From assembly GCF_000740895.1 (NCBI RefSeq), contig NC_025260.1:2088001-2152000 (forward strand): a stretch of 64,000 nt of DNA, written 5' to 3'. A program made the position numbers and the translations under genes. Numbering within the stretch: the first letter of the stretch is position 1; each line of letters begins with the position of its first letter. The notes beneath the pieces are model-generated. The model ran no database searches and was not told the origin of the DNA. It saw nothing but the letters and a program-made list of their open reading frames with translations. This document shows positions 1-10,900 of this stretch, piece by piece. Source of the stretch: Theileria orientalis strain Shintoku. Its lineage: Eukaryota > Apicomplexa > Aconoidasida > Piroplasmida > Theileriidae.

Positions 1-340
1 AACATACCATTAATTACAAATTATTAATTTATGTATATTTGTTGATAATTTTGCTGTTTAATTTTTATTTTGTTTTATTTTTTACATATTATTCCAAATT
101 AGTTTCTTCTATATTTATTCATCCATCAATTCAATCAACATAATATCTTCTTCTTTATATCAAACTTTATACAGGTTTATTCATTGTTCATATTTTATTA
201 CTATTGGAATCCAGTCGCTTATTCCAACAATTACTTACACATGGTACACCCGGTTTATTAACACCAATTTAATTTTGTATACTAATTTTTATATCATATT
301 TGTTATTTTAAATTAAAATGAGATCGTATGTGCATATATA
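1..340. other. AT-rich upstream spacer
   Basis: Very AT-rich sequence with no credible coding frame on either strand. It presumably carries the 5' flank of the SCY1-like gene that starts at 341. No recognisable RNA gene is seen. Confidence 0.5.
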
Positions 341-2469
341 ATGTTAGACTACACGACTCCAAAGAACAACAGCCCCTGGATTCCTGACTATGGATATACG
401 CAGGTGGAGAGTGTATCAACGGACTTTGGAAGGCTGCAGTCATACAAGTGGCACAAAGCAGTGGGAAAAAACAACGAACCAGTATCAATATTTCAAATTT
501 CACTGAAAACTAAAGATTATGAGAGTTTGTCGACAAATCATCAATTACGTTCAGTTATCACTCCTTACGATGTTGATTTGGCTAAACATCACTTTAAAAA
601 CATTAAATCAGTTAGACATCCGTATATTTTGAAGGTTTTGGAGTCCCATGAAACGGATTCGTACATTTACATAGTGACTGAGCGCTGTTATCCATTTAAA
701 AACAAGTGTATGTATATAAATAACTCAAGGACACGATTTAGATTTGTCATCTGACCCGACCCTGGGAGTAAGTCAGATATTCTCAGCTCTACACTTTTTA
801 CACACAAAGTGTAATTTGGTATATTCGCTGGTAAACCCATTCGGAGTTGCAATACGCGAAGACGGTATGAAGTTGAGTAGAAATTGGAATTCAGGATCTT
901 GGTGCCTCTACAACTTTGAACTGGTGTCAGACTGCAATAAAACGGTAAACCAGTTCAACAATGAAGTTAAAAATCACATTTCGTTTAACGAGGGCTGGAG
1001 ACCAGTTCTACAAAACGGCAACTTGAATTCAGTCCACATAGACAAGTATGATCACAAATGCATGAGGAAAAATATAAAATAAATACGCAGATGGCAATTG
1101 GGGGCGTTTATATGCTGGACGTATGCACTCGTTTCGGGGAACGAGGAGAGGTGTAACATAAAAAGATACGGCTTCGACTTCAACTCGTTCAAAATCTTCG
1201 CACCAAAAAACGTACACGGACTCGTGCAGGTAATTTTACAAGTTTAGTGAGTGCGTGTAGGATCTGCTGGGCGAGGGCGACGTGAACCTGGATGAGCTGC
1301 TAAACACGCACGAGTATTTCAACGAAAACATCACATTTACGACCATGAAGTTCATGTCTGAGCTGTACATTAAATCGCAATTCGAAGTGGAAACGTTTTT
1401 CACGAAGCTGCCTGAGAATATAAACATGATACCAGTGTTAACAAGAGTAGGCTGAGCATTTATTGAGTACTATTAGCACACTCACGACGCAGCTAACATC
1501 AATATTTAGTGTAAACAACTGTTGCCTGAAATACTTAAGGGCATAAATTTCTACAAGTCATTGCTGCCGCTGATATTGGACTCAGTGATTTTAATTTGTA
1601 AGTCGATAGTCCTCCAGGATTTTAAGAGGCACGTGTACCCGTCAATACTAGAGTTATTCAAAGATAACGACAAGTCAATCAGGTATGGAGCCAGTGTTAA
1701 TTCCGTATTGACAGCACTAGCTACCAACTACTAGATAGTAAACGCTAGTAGCATTACCGATAAGATTATGATAAATGCATTGAACAGATTCTGCCTTTTG
1801 AGGAGAATCAGTGAGTTGGACGAGCTGCTCGACCACCAGCAAGTCTCACAAGACATGTTCGACCACTTCTTCGTCGGATTCACAGACTCGTCGCCGCAAA
1901 TCAGAGGCGAGACCATAAAGTCACTCTCGTACCTGATCAAGAAGATCAACTCTAAGCAGAAGACGAGCTGCACGTTCTCGCTGCTGAAGTGCGTTGGCGA
2001 CTCTGAGCCCACAATAAGAACTAACGCGATCATATGTTTCGCGAAGATAATTCCCTTTCTCGACTCAGAGTCGATATCGAAGGTGCTGCCTCAGGTGTGG
2101 AGGAGCGGCCTCCGCGACACGTTCCTCAAGTCAAAAATCGCATCCCTCGAGGTAAGAAGACACCAATACCTAACGCTCAACCACACAGTCAATCTCCGCA
2201 TCGCACACCTTCTTCACCCCTGAGGACAGGGCGCACTCGATTCTCCCCCTGGTCGCCGGGACTCTGCTCGACCCTAACATGGACGTGCGAAGGCTGTCGT
2301 TTGAGACCATGGAAAAGCTCCTCGAGTCCATAAAGGCGCACGCACTGCCAGGTACGTTGTCCACCACCCTGTCTATCCAATCGGAAACTTATCCACACTT
2401 ACATAACCACAAATTAACCTTACAGCTCCCGAACCCGTTAAACAACCCTCAAACGAAGATAACTGGTAA
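341..2469 (+). CDS. SCY1-like (SCYL1/Cex1-type) pseudokinase
   Basis: Eight-exon gene giving about 579 residues. I place exons at 341-707, 742-1045, 1091-1229, 1261-1446, 1510-1682, 1788-2151, 2189-2351 and 2426-2469; each junction keeps frame across a short GT-AG intron. The first ~270 residues follow a kinase fold (the subdomain DKWQLG at the third exon matches the DxWxLG of SCYL proteins), but no HRD, DFG or VAIK motif is visible, so it is expected to be catalytically dead. The remainder is HEAT-repeat helices like those of SCYL1 (for example KDNDKSIRFCLLRRI and TPEDRAHSILPLVAG). Family members act in Golgi-ER COPI traffic and nuclear tRNA export. The protein ends in an acidic DNW; an extra 3' exon is possible because GGTAAC at the stop could also be a donor. 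Confidence 0.82.
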
Positions 2470-2732
2470 CAGACTAATGTCCTCAACCTAGACGCACTTA
2501 AACCACCAAGTATCTAGAAGTTCATGTGTGCAATTTATCCAACAGGAATGTAGCACTAACCAACAGTCTGTGCTCCAAGCCACTTAACTCCCCGGCCCTG
2601 CGTGTTCTCCGTACCCTCGTCAGTGTTGACACCCAAATTGGTCCAAACCGGCCTAGTTTCTAAGGTCTATGAATAGAAATGCACGAAAAGATTGAAACAA
2701 ATTAAGTAGAGTTAAATAGTAGAGCTGCGCTT

Positions 2733-3128
2733 TTACTTGAGGGCTTCCTTCACCTCGTCGTGGTCCTCGACGAGGTTCCTGTACAACTTCACTCCAGAAA
2801 GAGCGTTCTCGACCGTCTGTTTAGTGGTCGAGTACACTGTCCTGGACTGAGTGGTGGCTCCACTGGGGGCGTACATGAAGAGAACTAAAGTTTGGCCTGA
2901 AAAATAAAAGTTAAGCCTGGTCGACGCACCTTTGTCGAACACTACGAACGCACACTCGTTTGTGGGCAGAACGCCCAAAAGATCGTCCACACCGCCCTCG
3001 CCCTCGTTTTCCACGTTGACGTGTACACCGGTGACCTTGAGGACCATGTACTTCGTCTTCACCTTCTTGAGCTTCATGAGGTTGTACTTGCTGACGGCGT
3101 CGTCTGAGACCCTGATTCCGCTTTCCAT
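2733..3128 (-). CDS. Actin-depolymerising factor (ADF/cofilin)
   Basis: Two exons (3128-2930 and 2896-2733) separated by a 33-nt intron give 120 residues, the short size typical of apicomplexan ADFs. The N-terminus MESGIRVSDDAV matches the classical M-x-SGI-V-DD start of the family, which is why I prefer this ATG over an in-frame ATG seven codons upstream. The central KTKYMVLK and the long-helix region near MYAPSGATTQSRTVYSTTK also fit. Family members bind G-actin and sever filaments and support gliding and invasion in apicomplexans. Unspliced, the intron reads through in frame as eleven extra residues, which could mislead automatic annotation. It converges with the SCY1-like gene. Confidence 0.92.
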   Translation of the reverse strand: MESGIRVSDDAVSKYNLMKLKKVKTKYMVLKVTGVHVNVENEGEGGVDDLLGVLPTNECAFVVFDKGASTRLNFYFSGQTLVLFMYAPSGATTQSRTVYSTTKQTVENALSGVKLYRNLVEDHDEVKEALK

Positions 3129-3223
3129 GTCGAGAATGATAGAGTACAATTATATGAACAACGTGAGATATTATATCAATAAAGTAACCAATTCGTTTTA
3201 AAAAAAGGTCAGTTGTGTGTATG

Positions 3224-3245
3224 TTATGTTGCTGATGATCCTCAC
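3224..3245. promoter_or_regulatory. Repeated motif around TGATGATCCT upstream of ADF
   Basis: A 22-nt stretch about 100 nt upstream of the ADF start matches 7427-7448 (upstream of the OSCP gene) at 19 of 22 positions, with identical core TGATGATCCT. A shorter related TGATGATCC occurs near 23145, upstream of GRP94. Function is unknown; a promoter element or a small RNA box are both possible. Confidence 0.2.
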
Positions 3246-3299
3246 CTGATGTTGGGTGGAAGGAATAAGATACTTTAGGGTTATCTTGTTTTTACTTGT

Positions 3300-3811
3300 T
3301 TTTATTTCACGAAACTTCCTCTCTGTTCGTTACAGATCTATTTGTGCCCGTGTGTATCTACACTCACGTCCTGTTATATATTTTATTTATGTGGAGCTCT
3401 TAAATTTGTGTATTTTTTCCTTTACGGTTCTTGTTTGTTTTTAGCAGTTTTTCGCTTCTACTTACTTTAATTTAAATTTATTTTAAGATCCTTTTACAAC
3501 TTGTTGTACCCACATATGATCTGTTTATTGATCTGCTAGCTATCTACCTGCCTAATGCAACATCAGTGCCTATTTTATCTTTAATGTACTTATACTCCAT
3601 TAAACACTAATCTACTTTTATATATCGAAGCTTATGTATTGGATGTATATACTGCGGTGCTCGGATTCATGTCGTTGATCATCTGTTCAACGATCTGCCT
3701 TGCAATAGCGGCTGTTATCTTATGCAATATATGTACATCGGAATCTGATACGGACAATATTGAAGATGAAAAATATGAATATGTAGATTCAATGAATATC
3801 GTTAATTCGTG
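3300..3811 (+). CDS. Possible small multi-exon membrane protein (unresolved)
   Basis: Between ADF and the U3 gene several short open stretches look protein-like but no full model could be built. The clearest is 3585-3811: a hydrophobic segment (LGFMSLIICSTICLAIAAVI, from about 3657) followed by an acidic tail ending MNIVNS and a stop. Upstream, around 3488-3610, a second hydrophobic frame (ILLQLVVPTYDLFIDLLAIY) is open, possibly joined by a short intron. The pattern suggests a tail-anchored or multi-pass small protein with an acidic cytosolic tail. I recognise no family, and the start and introns are unknown. Confidence 0.28.
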
Positions 3812-3911
3812 ATTTTTAAATCAATCTTATACGCAGCAGCTATCGTCAACTTTTTACTAGGAATTATGCATAAACATGGATCAAATATATATTTATGTAT
3901 TTTATTTTTTG

Positions 3912-4088
3912 TTCCGCTCAGAATGGCTCGATGCCGTGAAAAATTAAATTTTTCGAGTCATCGACGTAAATCGTTTTCCGGGACGGCAGAGCGACTAACT
4001 CATCATCACGGGTGTTGACGAAACCTGTCGCTGGTGTTCTCAGTAGTAGAATCAACTATAGAAGTGATCCTGTACGAGCACAGTCGAC
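3912..4088 (-). ncRNA. U3 small nucleolar RNA
   Basis: Read on the minus strand, the ~177-nt segment begins GTCGAC and contains GGATCACTTCTATAGT (plus positions 4055-4070), which matches the universally conserved U3 box A (GGAUCAUUUCUAUAG in other eukaryotes). It is followed by box C'/C-type GTGATGA (4003-4009), a second C-like TCGATGA (about 3958-3964), and at the 3' end a box D CTGA inside TTCTGAGCGG (3918-3921). Order and spacing fit U3, which pairs with the pre-18S rRNA to direct its early cleavages in the nucleolus. The block is clearly more GC-rich than the surrounding spacer, and the conserved-looking GC-rich stretch at about 4100-4175 lies just upstream and may be its promoter. Ends are estimated. 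A database covariance search was not run. Confidence 0.82.
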
Positions 4089-4404
4089 TAAATTTGAATA
4101 TCCATCCTCGGAACCCACCATATCTTACCACGTGGCCCGGGTGTTTCACCACAGCCCTACCGTCTCCAAAATTTCACTTAATTACACACTAAAAACATTA
4201 AACACTTATTCCATTTATATTTTACTTAACTTTATTTACCATTTTCTAACTAAACAATACCTATTTCATTTTTTTATTATTAATTTTATACAACTATTTT
4301 AACACAAATTTATTTACATCAAACACATCTTAACTGGATATATAACGGTATAAATCTTCCTTTACTTCAACAAGAATTAATTTAATCATGAATTCAATGT
4401 AATA

Positions 4405-5263
4405 TTATGTTACAGTCGTAGTGTTAGGCTTATTTTCGGAATTCTTCATCACCGTGAAGTTATGTAGCCTTGCAACGTTTATCTCAGTACATGTTATTTG
4501 CTTCTTTATCCAATCCAATTCAGTATTCTGTACAATCATTAATTCATATGAATCTGATAAGGGCAAAAATAGCCATTTCGGGTTCTATGATGGCCTATGT
4601 GTCGGCTTTATATCAGAGGTGTAAATATTAAATATCATACCATTTCTTGAATCAATACTTCAATCCCATTGTGCTGCTCAGTAAGTAGCTTAATAGCATC
4701 TTCAAGTGGATATTCAACCATTGTGTTGGCCTAAGGAGTTAAATTTATGGTTACACATACCCCGAGCCATAGGAAGGCTGATTCTGTGTATGGAACATTC
4801 GCTTCGGAATATAAAGTGTCAGAAATTTTAAAATATGTAGAAAGACTCGATTTATCACCGGATTCCTGAATTTGTTAAGTTTACGTGTCTGCGTACCTTC
4901 TTTTTCAACAGCATCTCGAGTGTAGCCAGGGCGTCCTTAAGTTCAGGAATCTTCTCACTAATTACCAGCAATTTGGAATTAGTGGATTTTTCCATGAAGC
5001 GATACTTACTAAAATCAATAAAACGAGCATAAACATACGAAAGTAGCTCTTTTGCGATCTCAGTGAGTTCGGCAGGATTCTTATCAGCGACAAATTTCTC
5101 AATGTTGTCCTATACAAAATGTAAAGGAATATCAGTCATAGACCATGTATCATAAATTTACATGAAAAAAACTGCAATATATGAGTAGGAATCTTACTAT
5201 ATATTTTGCTTCTGGAACCGAAGAACGGCTCTCATTGGAAGTTATTAAACCAGAATACCGCAT
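4405..5263 (-). CDS. Prefoldin subunit 3 (VBP1/PFD3)
   Basis: Five exons (5263-5198, 5109-5039, 5008-4897, 4865-4761, 4730-4641) plus a terminal exon 4527-4405, six in all, give 188 residues, the normal length for this subunit. Landmark matches to prefoldin 3 are SVPEAKYID near the N-terminus, SKYRFMEKS, ISEKIPELKDALATLEML, the conserved WLGANTMVEYPL loop and the C-terminal helix ELDWIKKQITCTEINVARL. The subunit is an alpha-type prefoldin: two coiled-coil helices and a beta hairpin in the hexamer that hands nascent actin and tubulin to the TRiC chaperonin. Introns of exactly 30 nt at 5009-5038 and 4731-4760 are among the shortest in the window. Confidence 0.9.
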
Positions 5264-5779
5264 ATTTAGTAATTAAAAATATATCAAAAAATAAACATTT
5301 TAATTATCAATTATATTTTTTAATTAAACACTATAATATCTTGCCTGCCATTGTGTACTAATTATATATATAGTTTCCCAAATTATAACATAATTTTATT
5401 AAATTAAATTTCAAAAGATTTGTACATTATTATCGTTAAAATATTACTCAAATAATGTTTAAAGTTGTATCATTTCACTTTACACATCTTCGTCCACAAA
5501 TGTTGACTTGGTTTACACTACTCATAATTGACCTTAACAGGTTCTAAACACTGGCACTTGCATTTATCTTAGTCCAATTCTACATCTTAGCTTATTTTCA
5601 TGATTTCTAGTCCCATATATCATATTTGTCATATAATATGCCGTCTACTAGCCATTATGATATAATTCACTCAATCGATTTACATTGATATATATTAACA
5701 TATCTAAACTTATATTTATGCAAATTACGTTAATTTAAAGTTCATACATATTAATATATAAAGTGATAAACTTAGAGAA
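5264..5779. other. Intergenic spacer, divergent promoters
   Basis: AT-rich spacer between the divergently transcribed prefoldin 3 and p25-alpha genes. No coding frame or RNA gene could be supported. Confidence 0.5.
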
Positions 5780-6338
5780 ATGGTTGATAAAACACAAATG
5801 ATAGATGTTTTCAACAAATATACAGACTCCAATGACCTCCTTAAGGGTAGAATGTATATTAAAATGTTCAAAGAAGCCAACCTTGCGAAATTGCCCTCAG
5901 AAGTTAACAGATTGGACCTAATTTTTGCCAAATATAAGTCAAAAGTATCACTTGAATTATACATTATTTTCTGAATTAACAAGATATATAAACGTAATAG
6001 TGAACCTAATAATCACACACTTACATTTATACACATATTTATGACCTAATTATCAATTAGGTACACAATCATCTTATTTACTTTGGACTAATAATATGAT
6101 TTAGTCCTCTGGAATCAACTACGAGACCTTTCTCAAATCACTCGATGACGTCGGAAAAAAGCTCAACTGTTCTAAATCTGAAATTGAGGCGAAACTCTCC
6201 GATTTAACAGGGCCGATCTACACCGGAACTCAACCTGACCCTGTGAGATTCCATGACGATAAGAGCCTGTATACCGGAGTCCACGTGCACGGAGGACCGA
6301 GCGTCATCGATTTACCAAAGAAAACAGAAGCAGTTTAA
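5780..6338 (+). CDS. p25-alpha (TPPP-like) domain protein
   Basis: Two exons, 5780-5944 and 6105-6338, give 132 residues. The first exon covers the EF-hand-like helical part of the p25-alpha fold; the second carries the hallmark C-terminal block SDLTGPIYTGTQPDPVRFHD, equivalent to the DRLTD-YTG-HK-RFD signature of tubulin polymerisation promoting proteins. No doublecortin domain is present, so it is not the apicortin fusion; it is a short p25-alpha protein. Members bind and bundle microtubules. Intron 5945-6104 is phase 0 (codon AAA then TCC). Confidence 0.82.
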
Positions 6339-6405
6339 TCTACTCGGCATTGCGTAAATATTCACATCAATGAATGCGTTCAACAAATACACTAATAGCA
6401 AAACA

Positions 6406-7080
6406 TTAAAATCTGGAAAGTAGCTGGGCCTGTATTCTTTCAAGTTTACTCGAGACTGAGCAGTCGACCACCTTGTCCCCTACATTAACCAAAAGTCCAC
6501 CGAGAAGAGACGGATTGACCTTGTACTCAACCACCGGCTCGTAGGACCCTCCCAACCTTTGCTTCAGAGCTTCCTGAATCCTTTCCTTAATGTCCTTATT
6601 TAAGGGATCTGCCGATTGCACTAGGCACTTGAGTTGGTTGTTGGCACTCAAAAATAAAGTCTCAAAGTGCTTGGCGAGATTCAGAATCTCATTTGACCTC
6701 TTCTGCTCGAAAAGCATTTCCAAACAGTTAAGGGTCTGATTCTGCAAAGGTGCGCCGGTCAAGGTGCCCAGGTCTTCACGAAGAAACTTCATCTTTTCGG
6801 ACGTCCTCAGCCCCGGGGTCGTCATGAAAGTCCTAAAATCCTCGCAGCTCTGCAAGGAGTCGGCAACGAATTTCAAATCACTCATAACCTGGTTTAAATT
6901 GCCAACGGTTTGAGTGGATAGAAAAAGTGCGTTGGCATAGGAACCCATGATACCAAACCCATCCAACAGCTTTGGTGTTTCCGTTTTTTTAGTTGAAAAA
7001 TTTAAACGGTATGACGAATTGACGTTTTTGAAGTACAACGTTGGAATCCGATTAAATACACGACTAACATAGGCAACCAT
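6406..7080 (-). CDS. Mitochondrial ATP synthase subunit OSCP (delta)
   Basis: Intronless frame of 224 residues. The first ~30 residues are basic, Ser/Asn-rich and acid-free, consistent with a mitochondrial presequence, and the rest follows OSCP/ATPase delta: the N-terminal helical bundle (GSYANALFLSTQ) and the C-terminal beta/helix region with VNPSLLGGLLVNVGDKVVD, a strong family signature. It forms the peripheral-stalk cap holding the F1 head of complex V. The stop lies 70 nt from the p25-alpha stop (convergent pair). Confidence 0.92.
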   Translation of the reverse strand: MVAYVSRVFNRIPTLYFKNVNSSYRLNFSTKKTETPKLLDGFGIMGSYANALFLSTQTVGNLNQVMSDLKFVADSLQSCEDFRTFMTTPGLRTSEKMKFLREDLGTLTGAPLQNQTLNCLEMLFEQKRSNEILNLAKHFETLFLSANNQLKCLVQSADPLNKDIKERIQEALKQRLGGSYEPVVEYKVNPSLLGGLLVNVGDKVVDCSVSSKLERIQAQLLSRF

Positions 7081-7944
7081 AGTTAATAAAATAACACAAA
7101 ATATAATACTAATTATAAAATGTTTAAACCATTATATGATGCGATAGAATCACTGAAAAAGATGGTAGGATAATTAATGATTAATAAAGTTAGTTTATGT
7201 GGCAAGTTATATTAATCAAAATGTATTATTAATAATAATTTATAATTATGTACTTACCTATTTATATTTTAAAATAAAAAGAAACAGAAGGATCTGGTTT
7301 ATTCATATATTAAAATACAATTTAATATTACACATATATTAATAAAATTAGAAGCAATGATTTAAAACATATTATATTTTCAAATAAATACGTAACTATT
7401 TAAACAAGTTTTGTTTGTTGTGAGGATTATATTGTTGATGATCCTAACACCGTTTAAGTCCAGGTTACACATTATTATATTTTCTCGCTCAATTACCTTT
7501 ATCTACTTGAAATAGACATTAATTACTCAAAATTATGGTTTATATGTTGTTTTTCAGTGAATTAATCAACAAATAATTTTTATATTATTATTTTACGACA
7601 ACACCATTTTTTCAATATTTACTATTAATGTTTTTATAGAAATTATACTATATGTTGTAAATTGTACTTTTGTTGTTAACTTTTTTAAATAACCTCTGTA
7701 ACATTGTTTGTTTCACAAATTTTTGTTTTGTTTTGTAGATATTTACTGTATATCATATTGTTTAATTGTCGTTGGCAGAGTTGTATGTTTTATTATCAAT
7801 AAAGATCACATTGTTCATAATTAATAAAATGTAAATGTAGTATCTTAAATGGGTTAAGAATAAATATATAAATTTGGTTGTTGTACATTATAAAATGATA
7901 AACAGGTTGTTTTATTAACCGATCGCAAATGTTAAATCGTTGAG
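7081..7944. other. Intergenic spacer between OSCP and SANT genes
   Basis: About 860 nt of AT-rich sequence between divergent genes. It contains the repeated TGATGATCCT motif at 7427-7448, which can also fold with the nearby GAGGAT into a short hairpin. No coding frame is supported. Confidence 0.45.
7427..7448. promoter_or_regulatory. Second copy of TGATGATCCT motif
   Basis: It matches the block at 3224-3245 at 19 of 22 bases and lies about 350 nt upstream of the OSCP start and 500 nt upstream of the SANT gene. Role unknown. Confidence 0.2.
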
Positions 7945-10900
7945 ATGAAATATCAAAATTTTCATCGCAATCACAATAAACATAAAAAAAGAGATCCTTA
8001 TGAAAAACACCAAGGATCATACACTAACGGAAGGCAAGTATCACTGGATCATGTATATGATCGGAACAACGACGGAAAACCATACGTTAGCTACGCAAGA
8101 AGAAACTATGTAGATTACGAAGAAAAACCTCGCGTTCGCCTTAAGGACCCATATAGCCCAGATTACGATTCCAGAAATCATGTGTATACGGAAAACAAAC
8201 CCAACTCGTCAAACGGTTGTTACAGGCATGACTGCAACGAAAGTAATGCAATTTATCCAAACAACAGTGCACCCGTAGGCTATCAACACAGATATAGAGA
8301 GTTGCCATATAAGAGAAATGAATCAAACAGAAACTACAGTCACCCATATAATGTAAAATTAACGAAGCCACAGGAAACAAGGCAACAAAACTGGTCTGGA
8401 AAACAACAACCAAAACCTAAACAAATACAAAGTATTAGGCAAAATAATGTTAACGTAAACAGAACAGTACAAGTAGAGCCGAAAAATCAACATACAAAGG
8501 TCACTGATAATCAGAAAAATGATTCTCAACACGCAGTCAGTCAAAACAGTGTCTCAACAAAAGTAAATCAAACACACACAGATAAGCCAAAAACAAACAT
8601 GAATGATAGCACGAAAGACCAAATCAACCAAGAAAAAAACACATCAATAGCATCAAACACAAAGGCAGGAGATGAGAATAAAAAGCCAATTGAGACGGAA
8701 AATAAAACTTCTAAAGAACCGAAATCTACGGGAGAAAAGAATAATAACAATGGCTTGACGAAAGTGAAGAAGAGTGGAAGCACGACAGTGAAGCTGAAGG
8801 ATGAAAACATAAGTCAGAAGGTAGAGAGTAAGAGAATGTCGAGAAGAATCAATAAGGCAGTAGAAGAGGAAAAGGAAGAGGATGAAGCAGTTTCGAAGAA
8901 GGGACAGAAAAAGAAAACAGTAGCACCGCAAAGAGTATTGAGGAGTAGGAAAGGGAACGATGAGTTAAAAGGAGAGGAGGACTCGAAAGGGAAAATGAAC
9001 ACAAATGAAGTACAAGAGCTAAAAGGTAGAAAGGAAGGCGAATCGTTAAAAAAAAATAGCAACATAGTGAGCAGTAGGATTAGTAGAAGTGACACGAGTG
9101 GAGTTAACACAAGACGTAGCAACACGGCATTCGAAAGTAACAGCGGCAGTACCAGTGAGAGAATGGAAGAGAACCCGAGGAGAGAAGGCCAAAAAAGTAA
9201 TACGGAAGAAGAGTACATAACACCAAGGTCAGTAGGATTCTCAGAAAAAAACAACGAAGCACAGGAAAGTAGTAGAAACCTACAGTCAGTGAAGAAGGAA
9301 ATGACGAAAAAGACGCTGAAAAAAACAAGTAAAATAGCAGACATAATAAATCTGAATAGGAAAATCACGAGAAATACACAGAGTTTCTACGAATCACAAC
9401 TTAAAATGGCAATAGAACTCTCAATGAAGGAATGTGACGGAAAGAAGAAGGAAAGTTCAAGTGGAAATAAAGAAAACACAGAACAGGGCTATAAAAAGAA
9501 GGGATACAACGGTTGCGGAAACAGAGGAGATGAAGTTATAAGTCCGAAAAAGGAAAGTGGGATTACCGAAGAAGAAATTGATGATGATAACGTCGATAAG
9601 GAGAAGAAAGGTCGCGACCTCGAATTAGAAAAAGAAAATAGAAAAAAAGAAGAAGATAAAAAGAACATGGATCGTTATGTCGAAGAAGATGACAGCAACG
9701 TTGAAGGGAGAGAAAAAGGTAGTAGCATTAAAGAAGGCCTCGAAAAGGAAGAGCACGAGAGTAGAGACAGAAGAACGAATAATAAAAACAATGCCTACAG
9801 CTGTGAAAAGAAACAAGGTCACGCAAAGAAGGAATACATAGATTCGCTGACGGAAACCTCAGACTCGGACAGCGATTATGACGATAAACCGAAGAAAAAG
9901 GTACAAAAAACAATACAAAAGGGAAGCGCAGATAGAAGAACGAAGGGGATGAAAACAGCACAAAGTAAAAGAGGTAGTAAAACGAAGAAAAAGGCGGAAA
10001 TACCCGAGGATAATGTGGGAGTTAACAGCGTTAACATGAACCTGAGAGGAGCTGCGAGTGGAAGTGTAAGAGGACTGATAAGTGGAGGAGTGCGAGGAAA
10101 CGGGAACATGGTCATAGCAGGAAACATATTTGCAAACAAGGAAGTAAGCGAAAACAGGAACGTCGGAAGGTTGCAGCAAGGAGGCCTGGAAGACCTCATG
10201 AACGAGGAGTTGGTGCACAACGCAATCCCCCTGGGAATTATGACGAACGAAAATGACCTGACGAGAGGAGACGAGGCACTCTTGTCAGCAGTGAACCAGT
10301 GCAGGTCGTCGAAAAGTGGAATCGTGAGCGACCAGATGCTGATGGACATGAAAATGAAGGCATTCGAAGACTTCCTGACAATGAGCGAAAGACTGTACTG
10401 CGGAAGACCGCTGGTAGAAGACCACAGACAGTATTTGTCAAACGGAGTGCTGAGTGGTATGGCGAGTAGCATGGCGAAGAGCACGTACAGCAGAGGGCCT
10501 GCAAACATAGCATTGAGGGCACTCAACGTAAGTGGCGCGGCGCAGGAAGTACAGACGTCTAAGGAAAAGGAGAGCGACGGCTCGACGAGCCTCAGCAACT
10601 CGAAAGAAGAAGTGCCACAAACGAGGGATATCGGCACTGGCGCGAGTAAGGAAGCAGGCACTTCAGCTAACAAGGAGGGCATTGTGTCGCCGACGAGAGG
10701 GCAGGGAACCCAGCACAGTAAGCTCGGCACGACGGCGATCAAGGACTACGCAATACAAGTGAGCAGAGACCTGAACCTGGGTCTCAGCGACGACTTTGTC
10801 ACGGGAGGCATGAGGGAAGTGGAAGTGGCGCAGAAAGAGGGCGCTCTGAACGCAACCAGGGAAGGAAGGAGCGAAAGAGAGGAGGAGCTCTTCAGGTTCA

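Noticed and set aside
706..729. Short 22-24 nt intron ending at CTCAAG in the SCY1-like gene
   Set aside because: Joining there gives a stop codon or the wrong frame; the 34-nt intron 708-741 keeps frame.
4012..4302. 96-codon frame over the U3 locus
   Set aside because: It crosses the U3 gene and an AT-rich tail; the first part is explained by the RNA gene.
9876..10742. 288-codon minus-strand frame inside the SANT gene
   Set aside because: Hydrophobic antisense shadow of a Lys/Glu/Ser-rich coding strand, with no independent support.
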